Shown here: in pieces, positions 54,607 to 63,425 of the stretch
How the letters are laid out: every line of letters begins with the position of its first letter
How positions within the stretch are numbered: position 1 is the first letter of the stretch
DNA from: Cellvibrionales bacterium
GTDB taxonomy: Bacteria > Pseudomonadota > Gammaproteobacteria > Pseudomonadales > UBA7239
Assembly: GCA_016713115.1 (NCBI GenBank)
Contig: JADJPU010000001.1
Span: 1,550,001 to 1,614,000 of the forward strand
Direction: 5' to 3'
Length of the DNA stretch: 64,000 nt
The notes under the pieces: model-generated
The model's database searches: none
What the model was told of the DNA's origin: nothing
What the model saw: only the letters and a program-made list of their open reading frames with translations
Position numbers and translations under genes: made by a program

Positions 54607-54634
54607 TTGACTGTGAGCCAGAATAGCGCATTAT
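54607..54634 (+). promoter_or_regulatory. Probable promoter for speD
   Basis: TTGACT (54607-54612) and CATTAT (54629-54634) are 16 bases apart. Transcription would begin near 54641, after the ATG at 54633, which supports the downstream speD start at 54681. Confidence 0.55.
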
Positions 54635-54680
54635 GCCGCGCCTCAGAGAACGCCACACCCTCATCCTGCCGGAGGTCGTC

Positions 54681-55472
54681 ATGCCACAGAAGATCAAGCT
54701 GCAAGGGTTCAACAACCTGACCAAATCGCTGAGTTTCTGCATCTACGATATCTGTTATGCCGAGACACCGGAGCAGCAGGCCGAGTACATCCAGTACATC
54801 GACGAAAAGTACAACGCCGAGCGTTTTACCGAGATTCTCACCGAGGTCTGCCAGATCATCGGCGCGAACATCCTGAATATCGCCCGCCAAGATTACGACC
54901 CGCAAGGCGCGTCGGTCACCATGTTGGTGGCCGAGGAGCCGGTGAAAGACGAAGTGGATACCACGGAGTCACCGGGGCCGGTGGAAATCATTGCGGCGCA
55001 CCTCGATAAAAGCCATATCTGTGTGCACACCTATCCGGAAACTCATCCCAATGATGGGATTTGTACTTTCCGTGCGGATATTGAGGTATCGACTTGCGGC
55101 ATTATTTCGCCGCTGAAAGCACTCAACTATCTCATCCACCAGTTGGATTCAGATATCGTGACTGTGGATTATCGCGTGCGTGGTTTCACGCGCGATGTCA
55201 GCGGCAAGAAACATTATATTGATCACGAAATCAGTTCTATCCAGAACTATTTCACGGATGACACTGAAAAGTTGTACAAAATGATCGATGTGAATGTGTA
55301 TCAGGAAAATATTTTCCACACCAAAATGATGCTGAATGATTTTGATCTGAACCATTATTTGTTCGGTACAACGACGGACAATTTGACTGGCAATGATATT
55401 CGCCGTATCACAGACCGCTTAGATCGAGAAATGCACGAAATTTTCTACGGCAGAAATTTGCCAGAAGTGTAA
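54681..55472 (+). CDS. speD: S-adenosylmethionine decarboxylase proenzyme
   Basis: SpeD makes decarboxylated S-adenosylmethionine for spermidine synthesis. The 263-residue proenzyme is of the long E. coli type: LQGFNNLTKSLSFCIYDICYA at the start (read in parts), the self-cleavage site LDKSHICVHTYPE where Ser111 becomes the pyruvoyl group, and the end EIFYGRNLPEV. The ATG at 54681 has GGAGG ahead and matches the E. coli start. speE is not in the window. The base composition near the 5' end is visibly more GC-rich than in neighbours. Confidence 0.97.
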   Translation: MPQKIKLQGFNNLTKSLSFCIYDICYAETPEQQAEYIQYIDEKYNAERFTEILTEVCQIIGANILNIARQDYDPQGASVTMLVAEEPVKDEVDTTESPGPVEIIAAHLDKSHICVHTYPETHPNDGICTFRADIEVSTCGIISPLKALNYLIHQLDSDIVTVDYRVRGFTRDVSGKKHYIDHEISSIQNYFTDDTEKLYKMIDVNVYQENIFHTKMMLNDFDLNHYLFGTTTDNLTGNDIRRITDRLDREMHEIFYGRNLPEV

Positions 55473-55496
55473 CTAAGTAAGAAAGATTAGTTTTGC

Positions 55497-57569
55497 TTAG
55501 GTTCTGGCATAGCGTTCACCTTGACGCAGCCAGCGTTGAATTAACGGCGCAACATGCGTGGGGTAATCGCGCAACAGAATTTCGGCGCAGTTTTTTACTT
55601 GTGGCAGCCAGTGCGCATCGCGCGCTAAGTTGGCGATGCGGAAGTTAATGTCGCCGGTTTGTTTGGTGCCGAGCAATTCGCCGGGGCCGCGCAGTTCCAA
55701 ATCTTTTTCCGCGATCACAAAGCCGTCGTCACTGTCGCGCAGTACGGCAATGCGCTGCTTGGCGTGCTGCGATAACGGCGTGCTATACAGCAATACGCAG
55801 TGACTCGCCGTGCTGCCGCGCCCTACGCGACCGCGCAGTTGATGCAGTTGCGCTAGCCCTAAGCGTTCGGGGTTTTCAATAATCATCAAGCTGGCATTGG
55901 GAACATCGACACCGACTTCAATCACCGTGGTGGCAACCAGAATATCGACCTGTCCTGCTTTAAATTCCGCCATTACGGCATTTTTTTCGGCTGGTTTTTG
56001 TTTGCCGTGTACTAAGCTGATGCGAAGTTCTGGCAGTGCTTGTTGTAGCGATGCGGCTGTGGATTCTGCCGCTTGGCATTGCAGGACATCGGATTCTTCG
56101 ATCAGCGTACACACCCAGTACGCTTGTTTTTTTTCTAAGCAAGCTGCGCGCAGGCGCTCGATAACGACATCGCGGCGTTGGTTGTCTATCGCCACGGTTT
56201 GTATTGGTGTGCGCCCCGGTGGTCGTTCATCAATCACCGAGCAATCCAAATCTGCGTAAGTGCTCATGGCTAGTGTGCGTGGAATCGGCGTGGCCGTCAT
56301 GATCAATTGATGTGGTAGCGCATGTTGCAATCCTTTTTGTTGCAGCGCTAAACGCTGGCGCACGCCGAAGCGGTGTTGCTCATCGGTAACCACCAGCGCG
56401 AGTTGCGCAAATTGCACTGCATCTTGAAATAGCGCATGTGTGCCGATGGCGATATGTGCGCGGTCATCGGCTAATTGTTCCAAGGCTTCACGGCGCGCTT
56501 TGGTTTTCAAGCTGCCTGTGAGCAATACACAGTGGATGCCGAGTGGCTCCAGCCACTGCGTAAATTGTGCGTAATGTTGTGTGGCTAGTAGTTCTGTTGG
56601 TGCCATCAATACCGATTGTTTTTGATTTGCCGCTGCTTGCAAACAGGCGAGCGCAGCAACTACTGTTTTTCCTGAGCCCACATCGCCTTGCACCAAGCGC
56701 AACATCGGTTCACTTTTTTGTAAATCACAGCAAATTTCTTCTGCAACGCGTTGTTGTGCTGTGGTGAGTTGGAAGGATAGGTTGTTGAGAAAGCGTGTGA
56801 GCAGCGCGTTGTTTTTTGGCAGAGATATCCCAGGCATTTTTTTTTGCTGCTGCCGCAAACGCAGCAAGCTGAGGTGGTGCGCCACCATTTCTTCAAAAGC
56901 TAAGCGTTGTTGTGCAGGATGTTTTCCTTCTAGCAATTGCGCAACGGGCGCGTCAGTAGGCGGTTGGTGCAAATAGTGCAGTGCTGCGTGCAGCGGCATG
57001 GTCAGACGCGCTGGCAGCAGTGCGGGCGGCAACCAGTCCGGCAGTTGATCTGCCGCTGTGTTGTGCAACACGCGCTCAACTAACTTGCGTACGCTAGTCT
57101 GTTGCAAACCTTCGGTGGTGGGATAAATCGGTGTTAAACGATCAGCGAGTTCTGGACTGCTGTGTTCATCCAACAAGCGGTACTCTGGGTGATATATTTC
57201 CAAGCCGCTGGTGCCGCGCCGCACTTCTCCCCACGCACGAATTTTACTGCCTGTTTTTAGCTGCTCTTGTTGAGCTTTAGAAAAATGGTAGAAGCGCAGT
57301 GCCAGCGTGCCGGTGCCGTCTTGTATCAAACACAACAGGCTGCGGCGTTTGCCAAACACCACGCTGCTGGCGCGCACGGTGCCTTCCACTAGAGCTTCGC
57401 CGTGCAGGGTCAACGCGCCGATGGCGGTAATGCGCGTCAAATCGCGGTAGCGCAGCGGCAAATGCCACAGCACATCCTCTTGATATTGGATATCCAGCCG
57501 CAGCAATTTTTCGGCCAATTTGCTGCCGATGCCGTGAACCTGAGTGATGGGAGTGGCGGTGATAGTCAC
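55497..57569 (-). CDS. recG: ATP-dependent DNA helicase RecG
   Basis: RecG reverses stalled replication forks and branch-migrates Holliday junctions. The protein has the N-terminal wedge/OB domain (ITQVHGIGSKLAEKLLRLDI, FGKRRSLLCLIQDGTGTL), Walker A LVQGDVGSGKTVVAALA, the DEQHRFG box, TATPIPRTLAMS and the C-terminal QLRGRVGRG. GTG at 57569 gives 690 residues, close to the usual length. The ATG at 57641 would add 24 residues and overlaps a TATAAT-like sequence, so it is less likely. Confidence 0.95.
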   Translation of the reverse strand: MTITATPITQVHGIGSKLAEKLLRLDIQYQEDVLWHLPLRYRDLTRITAIGALTLHGEALVEGTVRASSVVFGKRRSLLCLIQDGTGTLALRFYHFSKAQQEQLKTGSKIRAWGEVRRGTSGLEIYHPEYRLLDEHSSPELADRLTPIYPTTEGLQQTSVRKLVERVLHNTAADQLPDWLPPALLPARLTMPLHAALHYLHQPPTDAPVAQLLEGKHPAQQRLAFEEMVAHHLSLLRLRQQQKKMPGISLPKNNALLTRFLNNLSFQLTTAQQRVAEEICCDLQKSEPMLRLVQGDVGSGKTVVAALACLQAAANQKQSVLMAPTELLATQHYAQFTQWLEPLGIHCVLLTGSLKTKARREALEQLADDRAHIAIGTHALFQDAVQFAQLALVVTDEQHRFGVRQRLALQQKGLQHALPHQLIMTATPIPRTLAMSTYADLDCSVIDERPPGRTPIQTVAIDNQRRDVVIERLRAACLEKKQAYWVCTLIEESDVLQCQAAESTAASLQQALPELRISLVHGKQKPAEKNAVMAEFKAGQVDILVATTVIEVGVDVPNASLMIIENPERLGLAQLHQLRGRVGRGSTASHCVLLYSTPLSQHAKQRIAVLRDSDDGFVIAEKDLELRGPGELLGTKQTGDINFRIANLARDAHWLPQVKNCAEILLRDYPTHVAPLIQRWLRQGERYART

Positions 57570-57711
57570 GCGTTTTGTGCTTGGTTGAGCAATAAGCGTG
57601 AGAATAGCGCTGAATATTGTGCAACAGCAAATAAAATACATTATAAAATCTTGCTAAATATCTGATGTCGTTGTATTTTTCCAGAATGACCTCATGGCGA
57701 AGGGGTGGCTC

Positions 57712-58869
57712 ATGATGATCAAAAAAATCAGTTCAATCGCAAAAAATATGGTTCGTGTTGCACTGCTCATGGCGGGTGCGAGCTGCGCCGTGTCTGTTGT
57801 TGCTGGAACCGCAGTGACGCACACCGTCAAAAATGGTGAAACGCTGTATCGCATTGCAACCGCAAACAACATGACGGTTGAGCAGCTGCGCGCCGTTAAT
57901 AAGTTGGGCCGCAATGCACAGATCAAGCCAGGGCAGACGCTGCATTTGTATACACGAGTGACGCAAAAACCTGCACGCAAAAATAGTGCATCCGAGAGTG
58001 GTGTCACCAATACCAAAGTCATTGCCAAGATACGCAATCAACCCAGATCATCAACGGTTAGTGATCGTGCGCCTGTGCGTGAAAAAACTACGGGAGGATA
58101 TCCACAATTGGCCTCCGGCAGCGCCTTGGTGATTGATGCGGAGACAGGGCAAACACTGTTTGCCAAAAATGCGGAACAGACGCGTTCGATTGCTTCCATC
58201 ACTAAACTGATGACAGCTATGGTGGTGTTGGATGCCAGTCAGCCGATGAGTGAGACGCTGGCTATCAGTAATGAAGATATTGATTACTTAAAGCACACCA
58301 GTTCGCGTTTGGGGATAGGTACACGCTTGTCGCGCTACGACATGCTGCGTTTGGCGTTGATGTCATCGGAGAATCGCGCAGCCTCCAGCTTGGCGCGTTA
58401 CTACCCTGGTGGGCGGCAGGCGTTTATTCGCGCAATGAATAGCAAGGCCGCCAATTTGGGGATGTCTCACACGCGCTTTTATGACTCAACCGGTTTAACG
58501 CCCAGCAATATTTCTACAGCAGAAGATTTGGCAAAAATGGTGCGCGCGGCCGGTCGCTACGATCTGATTCACCAGTTTTCCACCACGCCAGGACGCGAAG
58601 TGGTACTGGCCAGTGGTTCAGCCTTGCAATACCGCAATACCAATGCGCTGCTGCGTGATCCATCTAGCGATTGGAATATCCAAGTCAGCAAAACAGGCTA
58701 CACACAGGAAGCTGGGCGTTGCTTGGTAATGATGGCAACGGTTGCCAATCGCAATGCGGTGATGATCATGCTGGATTCCGACGGCAAGTTGTCGCCCGTG
58801 GGTGATGCGAATCGCTTGAAAGACTGGTTGGAGTCGGGTCGAGCGCCCACGCAATTGGCGCACCGTTGA
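57712..58869 (+). CDS. LysM-containing D-alanyl-D-alanine endopeptidase (PBP7/PbpG-like, S11)
   Basis: A 385-residue periplasmic penicillin-binding enzyme. After a signal peptide (about 1-32) comes a LysM domain (about 37-80: HTVKNGETLYRIA, LKPGQTL-like IKPGQTL), a basic linker, and an S11 peptidase domain with SITK, SEN and KTG in order. PBP7-type enzymes cut crosslinks in peptidoglycan, and the LysM domain would hold this one to the wall. E. coli PBP7 lacks LysM. ATG 57712 has AGGGG six bases ahead. The stop overlaps the next gene. Confidence 0.93.
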   Translation: MMIKKISSIAKNMVRVALLMAGASCAVSVVAGTAVTHTVKNGETLYRIATANNMTVEQLRAVNKLGRNAQIKPGQTLHLYTRVTQKPARKNSASESGVTNTKVIAKIRNQPRSSTVSDRAPVREKTTGGYPQLASGSALVIDAETGQTLFAKNAEQTRSIASITKLMTAMVVLDASQPMSETLAISNEDIDYLKHTSSRLGIGTRLSRYDMLRLALMSSENRAASSLARYYPGGRQAFIRAMNSKAANLGMSHTRFYDSTGLTPSNISTAEDLAKMVRAAGRYDLIHQFSTTPGREVVLASGSALQYRNTNALLRDPSSDWNIQVSKTGYTQEAGRCLVMMATVANRNAVMIMLDSDGKLSPVGDANRLKDWLESGRAPTQLAHR

Positions 58870-59729
58870 TCACACATGCACTCCCCTCGGTTTTGTTGGT
58901 CGGCTGCGGCGATATAGCGCAGCGGCTGGCGGCTTTATTGCGCAATGATTTTCAGTTGACGGGCTTGCGCCGTCGTCCAGAAAGCCTGCCCAGTTTTATT
59001 GCGCCACTCGCTGCTGATGTCTGCGATGACGATGCCGTGCGTGCAGCACTGCAGCACACGGTGTTTGATTATGTGGTGATCACGCTCACGCCGGGTGAAC
59101 GCAGTGAAGATCGCTATCGGCAGGTGTATGTCGATGGCACACGCAATGTATTGGCTGCGCTGCAGGGCAGCCCACGGCTGCTGTTTGTGTCCAGTACTTC
59201 GGTCTACGCGCAGGACAAGGGCGAGCGTGTCGACGAGCAATCGCCTGCACTGGGCAAAGGCTTCTCTGGCCGCTGCCTATTGGAGGCCGAGCGCTTGGTA
59301 GCGGAAAGCGGATTTGCCGCCACGGTGCTGCGGCTCTCTGGCGTTTATGGTGCCGGCCGCAATCGTCTGTTGATCCAAGTGCGTGAAGGTCGAGTGGGTG
59401 TTGCACAGGCGGCACAGTGGACCAACCGCATCCACGCTGACGACGCAGCGCGTGCGCTGGAACACCTTCTGCGCCGTTGGCAGGCGGGCAGTGTGCCAGC
59501 ACCTTGCTATATCGCCAGCGATACACAGCCGGTGCCAGCCGGTGAAGTGTGGTGCTGGTTGGCGGAGCAGATGGGAGTAGCCCTGCCTATGGCTGCAGAT
59601 ACACTCCAGCAGCCTGCCTCTGGTAAGCAGTGCAGCAGCGCACTGTTACAGCAAACAGGCTTCCAATTTTTATACCCTGATTTTCGAGCGGGTTATGCCG
59701 ATGCTCTTTCTAATACAGCGAAACTGTAG
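58866..59729 (+). CDS. NAD-dependent epimerase/dehydratase-like SDR (YeeZ-type)
   Basis: A 287-residue Rossmann-fold protein with the nucleotide motif VLLVGCGDIAQRLA, the block LLFVSSTSVYAQDKGERVDEQ containing the active-site-like serine and tyrosine region, and a Y-free later segment (LRLSGVYGAGRN). This resembles the E. coli YeeZ and other nucleotide-sugar-type SDRs. The reaction is unknown. The start is TTG at 58866, overlapping the upstream TGA; no in-frame ATG is near. It converges with folA and overlaps it by 37 bases. Confidence 0.83.
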   Translation: MITHALPSVLLVGCGDIAQRLAALLRNDFQLTGLRRRPESLPSFIAPLAADVCDDDAVRAALQHTVFDYVVITLTPGERSEDRYRQVYVDGTRNVLAALQGSPRLLFVSSTSVYAQDKGERVDEQSPALGKGFSGRCLLEAERLVAESGFAATVLRLSGVYGAGRNRLLIQVREGRVGVAQAAQWTNRIHADDAARALEHLLRRWQAGSVPAPCYIASDTQPVPAGEVWCWLAEQMGVALPMAADTLQQPASGKQCSSALLQQTGFQFLYPDFRAGYADALSNTAKL

Positions 59730-60202
59730 GCATACGGATTTTTCTCACACGGCGCGTGCGACTCCCTGGCTGTTTCTTGCCAGTTGCCTTCCAGTGTGGG
59801 GAAAAAAGCATCGCCGTCGATATCAGCATCAATTTCGGTGATGTAAGCGCGCTGTACCAGCGGCAGTGCTTCACGATAAATCTGCGCGCCACCGATAATC
59901 ATAATTTCTTCGCAATTTTTTTCAGTGGCCAACTGCTTGGCGCGCTGTATGGCTGTTTCTACACTGTCTACAACAAGAGCACCTGCGGCGTGATAGTTGG
60001 CATTGCGTGTGACGACGATGTTGTCGCGTCCAGGCAGCGGCTTGCCGAGAGATTCCCATGTGTTGCGCCCCATGATGACGGGTTTTCCCATCGTGACGCG
60101 TTTGAAGTAACGCAGGTCTTCTGGCAGGTGCCAAGGCATTTGGTTATCGCGTCCAATCACGCCGTTGCGGGCGCGCGCAACAATGAGAGAAACGATAGGC
60201 AT
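59693..60202 (-). CDS. folA: Dihydrofolate reductase
   Basis: DHFR reduces dihydrofolate to tetrahydrofolate with NADPH. The 169-residue protein has ARARNGVIGRDNQMPWHLPEDL (read in parts), MGRNTWESLGKPLPGR and IIGGAQIYREALP. The ATG at 60202 shares its A with the TGA of thyA (TGATG), so translation is coupled. The in-frame GTG one codon earlier is not needed. Confidence 0.97.
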   Translation of the reverse strand: MPIVSLIVARARNGVIGRDNQMPWHLPEDLRYFKRVTMGKPVIMGRNTWESLGKPLPGRDNIVVTRNANYHAAGALVVDSVETAIQRAKQLATEKNCEEIMIIGGAQIYREALPLVQRAYITEIDADIDGDAFFPTLEGNWQETARESHAPCEKNPYAYSFAVLERASA

Positions 60203-60996
60203 CACACAGCTACCGGTGCGGCAATATGCGGCTGTGCGTGATAATCCAACAGTTCGAAATCATCGAAAGTGAAATCAAAAATATTTTTTACTGAGGGATT
60301 GATGTGCATGCGCGGTAATTTTTCTGGCGTGCGCTGCAGTTGCAATTCCACTTGCTCCAAGTGATTGCTGTAAATATGTGCATCGCCAAAGGTGTGCACA
60401 AACTCGCCGAGTTTGAGATTGCAGACTTGCGCAATCATCATGGTGAGCAAGGCATAGGAAGCGATGTTAAATGGCACGCCAAGAAAAATATCGGCGCTGC
60501 GTTGATACAACTGACACGATAATTTTTCATTGGCGACATAAAACTGAAACAGCGTGTGGCAGGGTGGCAGTGCCATATTGTTAACTTCGGCCACATTCCA
60601 CGCGCTGACTAATAGGCGGCGTGAATCGGGATTTTTTTTGATCATTTCAATCAGCTGTGTGATTTGATCAATGGTGCCGCCGCTGCCATCGGGCCAAGAA
60701 CGCCATTGGTGGCCGTACACGGGGCCGAGATTGCCGTCTTTATCGGCCCATTCATCCCAGATTTTTACGCCGTTGTCATTGAGATACTTAATGTTGGTGT
60801 CGCCGGCGAGAAACCACAGCAGTTCGTGGATGATGGATTTGACATGCAGTTTTTTGGTGGTGAGCAACGGAAAACCTTCGGCGAGATCAAAACGCATTTG
60901 GTAGCCAAAAACGCTGACAGTGCCGGTGCCGGTGCGGTCAGTTTTTACCGTGCCGTGATCGCGCACATGGCGCATTAAATCCAGATATTGTTGCAT
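60202..60996 (-). CDS. thyA: Thymidylate synthase
   Basis: ThyA methylates dUMP to dTMP with methylenetetrahydrofolate, producing the dihydrofolate recycled by FolA. The 264-residue protein has the nucleophile in LPPCHTLFQFYV, and the blocks DRTGTGTVSVFGYQMRFDL and GVPFNIASYALL. It overlaps lgt by one base and folA by one base, in the conserved lgt-thyA-folA order. Confidence 0.98.
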   Translation of the reverse strand: MQQYLDLMRHVRDHGTVKTDRTGTGTVSVFGYQMRFDLAEGFPLLTTKKLHVKSIIHELLWFLAGDTNIKYLNDNGVKIWDEWADKDGNLGPVYGHQWRSWPDGSGGTIDQITQLIEMIKKNPDSRRLLVSAWNVAEVNNMALPPCHTLFQFYVANEKLSCQLYQRSADIFLGVPFNIASYALLTMMIAQVCNLKLGEFVHTFGDAHIYSNHLEQVELQLQRTPEKLPRMHINPSVKNIFDFTFDDFELLDYHAQPHIAAPVAV

Positions 60997-61796
60997 CAGT
61001 GCATACCTACTTTGTTGCGTTTAATACTCCACACGCAAATGATGATACCGGCGATAAACATGGGAATACACAGCTCTTGGCCGCGCGTCATCCAGCCCAG
61101 TGCATCAAAACCGAGAAAGGCATCCGGCTCGCGGAAAAACTCTACAAAAAAACGGAACACGGCGTATAACACCAAAAATAATCCTGAAATTAACGCTTGT
61201 GGCCTCGGCTTGCTGGAAAACCAATACAGCACGATAAACAACAACACGCCTTCTAGTGCGAATTGATAGAGCTGCGAGGGATGGCGAGTTAATTGCGATG
61301 GGTCAGCGGGAAACACCATTGCCCACGGCACATCGGTGGCGCGCCCCCACAATTCTTGGTTGATGAAATTACCCAATCTGCCCAAGCCCAAACCGATAGG
61401 TGTGAGCGGGGCAACGGTATCCATCACGGCAAAAAATGGTTGTTGAATTTTGCGTGCAAACAGCGCGAGCGCGATCAACACGCCGACCAAGCCGCCGTGA
61501 AACGACATGCCACCTTGCGTGATTTTGAACAGGAATAATGGGTCGTGCAGCAGCGTGTTGAACTGATAAAAAAACACATAGCCAATGCGCCCGCCGAGGA
61601 TGACGCCGAGTGCGCCGTAGAAAATCATGTCTTCTACTTCCTGTCGTGTTTTGGTGGCGGCCAAGCCGATGGTGGTGCGGCGCACCGCCAGCCACCAAAC
61701 CAAGAGGAAACTGAGCAGATACATCATGCCGTACCAGCGTATGGCGAGTGGACCGAGTTGGACGATGACGGGATCAATGGTAGGGAAGGTGAGCAT
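60996..61796 (-). CDS. lgt: Prolipoprotein diacylglyceryl transferase
   Basis: Lgt attaches diacylglycerol to the lipobox cysteine of prolipoproteins. The 266-residue protein has about seven membrane segments, the Lgt box MSFHGGLVGVLIA, GLGRLGNFINQELWGR, and HPSQLYQFALEG. ATG 61796 gives the family start LTFPTIDPV; the frame extends to 61895 without supporting features. It would act on NlpD in this window. Confidence 0.96.
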   Translation of the reverse strand: MLTFPTIDPVIVQLGPLAIRWYGMMYLLSFLLVWWLAVRRTTIGLAATKTRQEVEDMIFYGALGVILGGRIGYVFFYQFNTLLHDPLFLFKITQGGMSFHGGLVGVLIALALFARKIQQPFFAVMDTVAPLTPIGLGLGRLGNFINQELWGRATDVPWAMVFPADPSQLTRHPSQLYQFALEGVLLFIVLYWFSSKPRPQALISGLFLVLYAVFRFFVEFFREPDAFLGFDALGWMTRGQELCIPMFIAGIIICVWSIKRNKVGMH

Positions 61797-61880
61797 CAGG
61801 TAACCGAGAAAATGTGGGCAAGCAAAGAGTGCGGGGTGCAAGCTTAACGGCTGGGGACAGGCTAGACTAGATCGACAGGA

Positions 61881-63413
61881 GTGATGGGCGCGCACTACAT
61901 GAATATTGCGAAACTGTTTGAGTCGGGGTGGGGTACAGCTTGGTTGAGTGCTGCGCTGTTGGCGGTGTTGCTACAACTGCTGTTGTTGCGTTTTGTCGCG
62001 CACGACCGCTACAAGTTGCTGATACAGAACACAGTACTGGCGGTATTGGTGGTGGCGAGCAGCGCGTTGGGCTGGCTGTTGCCACAACTCAAACTGCACG
62101 ATGGTGCGAGTTGGTTTATTGCTATCGCCGAATTGGTAATGGGTGTGTTGCTGATTCGTTTGTTTGTGCTCACGCTATTTCGTGCGGTGTTGCCACGCAC
62201 GGGAAACACGCCGCCGCGCATTGTGGAAGATGTGTTGGTGGTGCTGCTCTATTGCGGTTGGGGCTTGGTGCGTTTGCGTGCAACAGGCATTGATCCGGCC
62301 AGTTTGTTCACCACATCTGCCATTATCACCGGCATTGTCGCGTTCTCCATGCAGGATACGCTGGGCAATATTCTTGGCGGCATCGCGCTGCAACTTGATA
62401 ATTCTGTGCGGATTGATGATTGGATTAAGGTTGATACCACCAAGGGCAAAGTGATTGAAGTGCATTGGCGGCACACGGCAGTGCGCACTAATGATGGCAA
62501 TGTGGTGGTGATTCCCAACAGTGTATTGGTGAAATCCAAAGTGGATGTGTTCAGCACGCCCTCGCATCCCAATTTTCGGCGCTGGGTGTATTTTCCGGTG
62601 CAGTTTTCAATTCCCCCGCAGTCTGTGATTCCGATAATTGAAAAAACTATTCGTGAAGCGGATATCCCGTATGTCGCACCGCGACCTGCGCCGCAATGTG
62701 TAGTAATGGATTACAAAGACGGTATAGCGCTGTATGCGTTGCGCTACTGGCTGACAGATCAGTTACACGATGACACGACAGATTCAACGGTGCGCGTACA
62801 TATTTACTCTGCATTGCTACGCAATAACATGCAATTAGCGCGACCGTATTTAGATACGCATCTCACGGCGGACAGCGCTGAAAGACAAACTGCATTGCAT
62901 GAACAAGAAGTGCAACAACGATTGCAGCTGTTGGCAGGTGTGGAGGCATTTTCTAGTTTGAATCAAGCCGAGTTGCGCGAATTGGCAGAGTCACTGCATG
63001 ACGCGCCGTTTATTAAAGGCGATGTGATGACCAGGCAGGGTGCAGTAGCGCATTGGTTGTATTTTTTAGTACAGGGTGAAGCCGATGTATGGCTGGAAGT
63101 GGGTAATCAACCGCGTCGTTTGTTAAACACACTACAAGTGGGCTCTGTGTTTGGTGAAATGGGTTTGCTCACCGGTGAGCCGCGCCGCACCACGGTGACG
63201 GCACGCACCGACGCACTTTGTTATCGCCTCGACAAAATAGGATTTCAAAAAATTATTCAAGCGCGTCCAGAAATTGCCGAAGAATGTGCGCGTACGATTG
63301 CTGAGCGCGAGCGGCAAATAGCACTGGCTCACGCAGAAAAAACTTCAGTCAATAGCCAAGAGCACGAAGCGCACATCTTGGCCAGCATCAAGCACTTTTT
63401 TGGTTTGGGTTAG
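61881..63413 (+). CDS. MscS-family mechanosensitive channel fused to a cyclic-nucleotide-binding domain
   Basis: A protein of about 510 residues. Four membrane segments (about 15-170) lead into the MscS pore and beta domain (SAIITGIVAFSMQDTLGNIL; QLDNSVRIDDWIKV; RTNDGNVVVIPNSVLVKS), the C-terminal MscS region (to about 330), and then a cNMP-binding domain (about 345-465) with GEMGLLTGEPRRTTVTA as the phosphate-binding cassette. Such MscS-CNB proteins are gated or tuned by cyclic nucleotides in the bacteria where studied. GTG 61881 or ATG 61884 are both possible starts; CAGGAG lies just ahead. It is divergent from lgt across an 84-base gap. Confidence 0.9.
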   Translation: MMGAHYMNIAKLFESGWGTAWLSAALLAVLLQLLLLRFVAHDRYKLLIQNTVLAVLVVASSALGWLLPQLKLHDGASWFIAIAELVMGVLLIRLFVLTLFRAVLPRTGNTPPRIVEDVLVVLLYCGWGLVRLRATGIDPASLFTTSAIITGIVAFSMQDTLGNILGGIALQLDNSVRIDDWIKVDTTKGKVIEVHWRHTAVRTNDGNVVVIPNSVLVKSKVDVFSTPSHPNFRRWVYFPVQFSIPPQSVIPIIEKTIREADIPYVAPRPAPQCVVMDYKDGIALYALRYWLTDQLHDDTTDSTVRVHIYSALLRNNMQLARPYLDTHLTADSAERQTALHEQEVQQRLQLLAGVEAFSSLNQAELRELAESLHDAPFIKGDVMTRQGAVAHWLYFLVQGEADVWLEVGNQPRRLLNTLQVGSVFGEMGLLTGEPRRTTVTARTDALCYRLDKIGFQKIIQARPEIAEECARTIAERERQIALAHAEKTSVNSQEHEAHILASIKHFFGLG

Positions 63414-63425
63414 ATAGGCGTGCTG

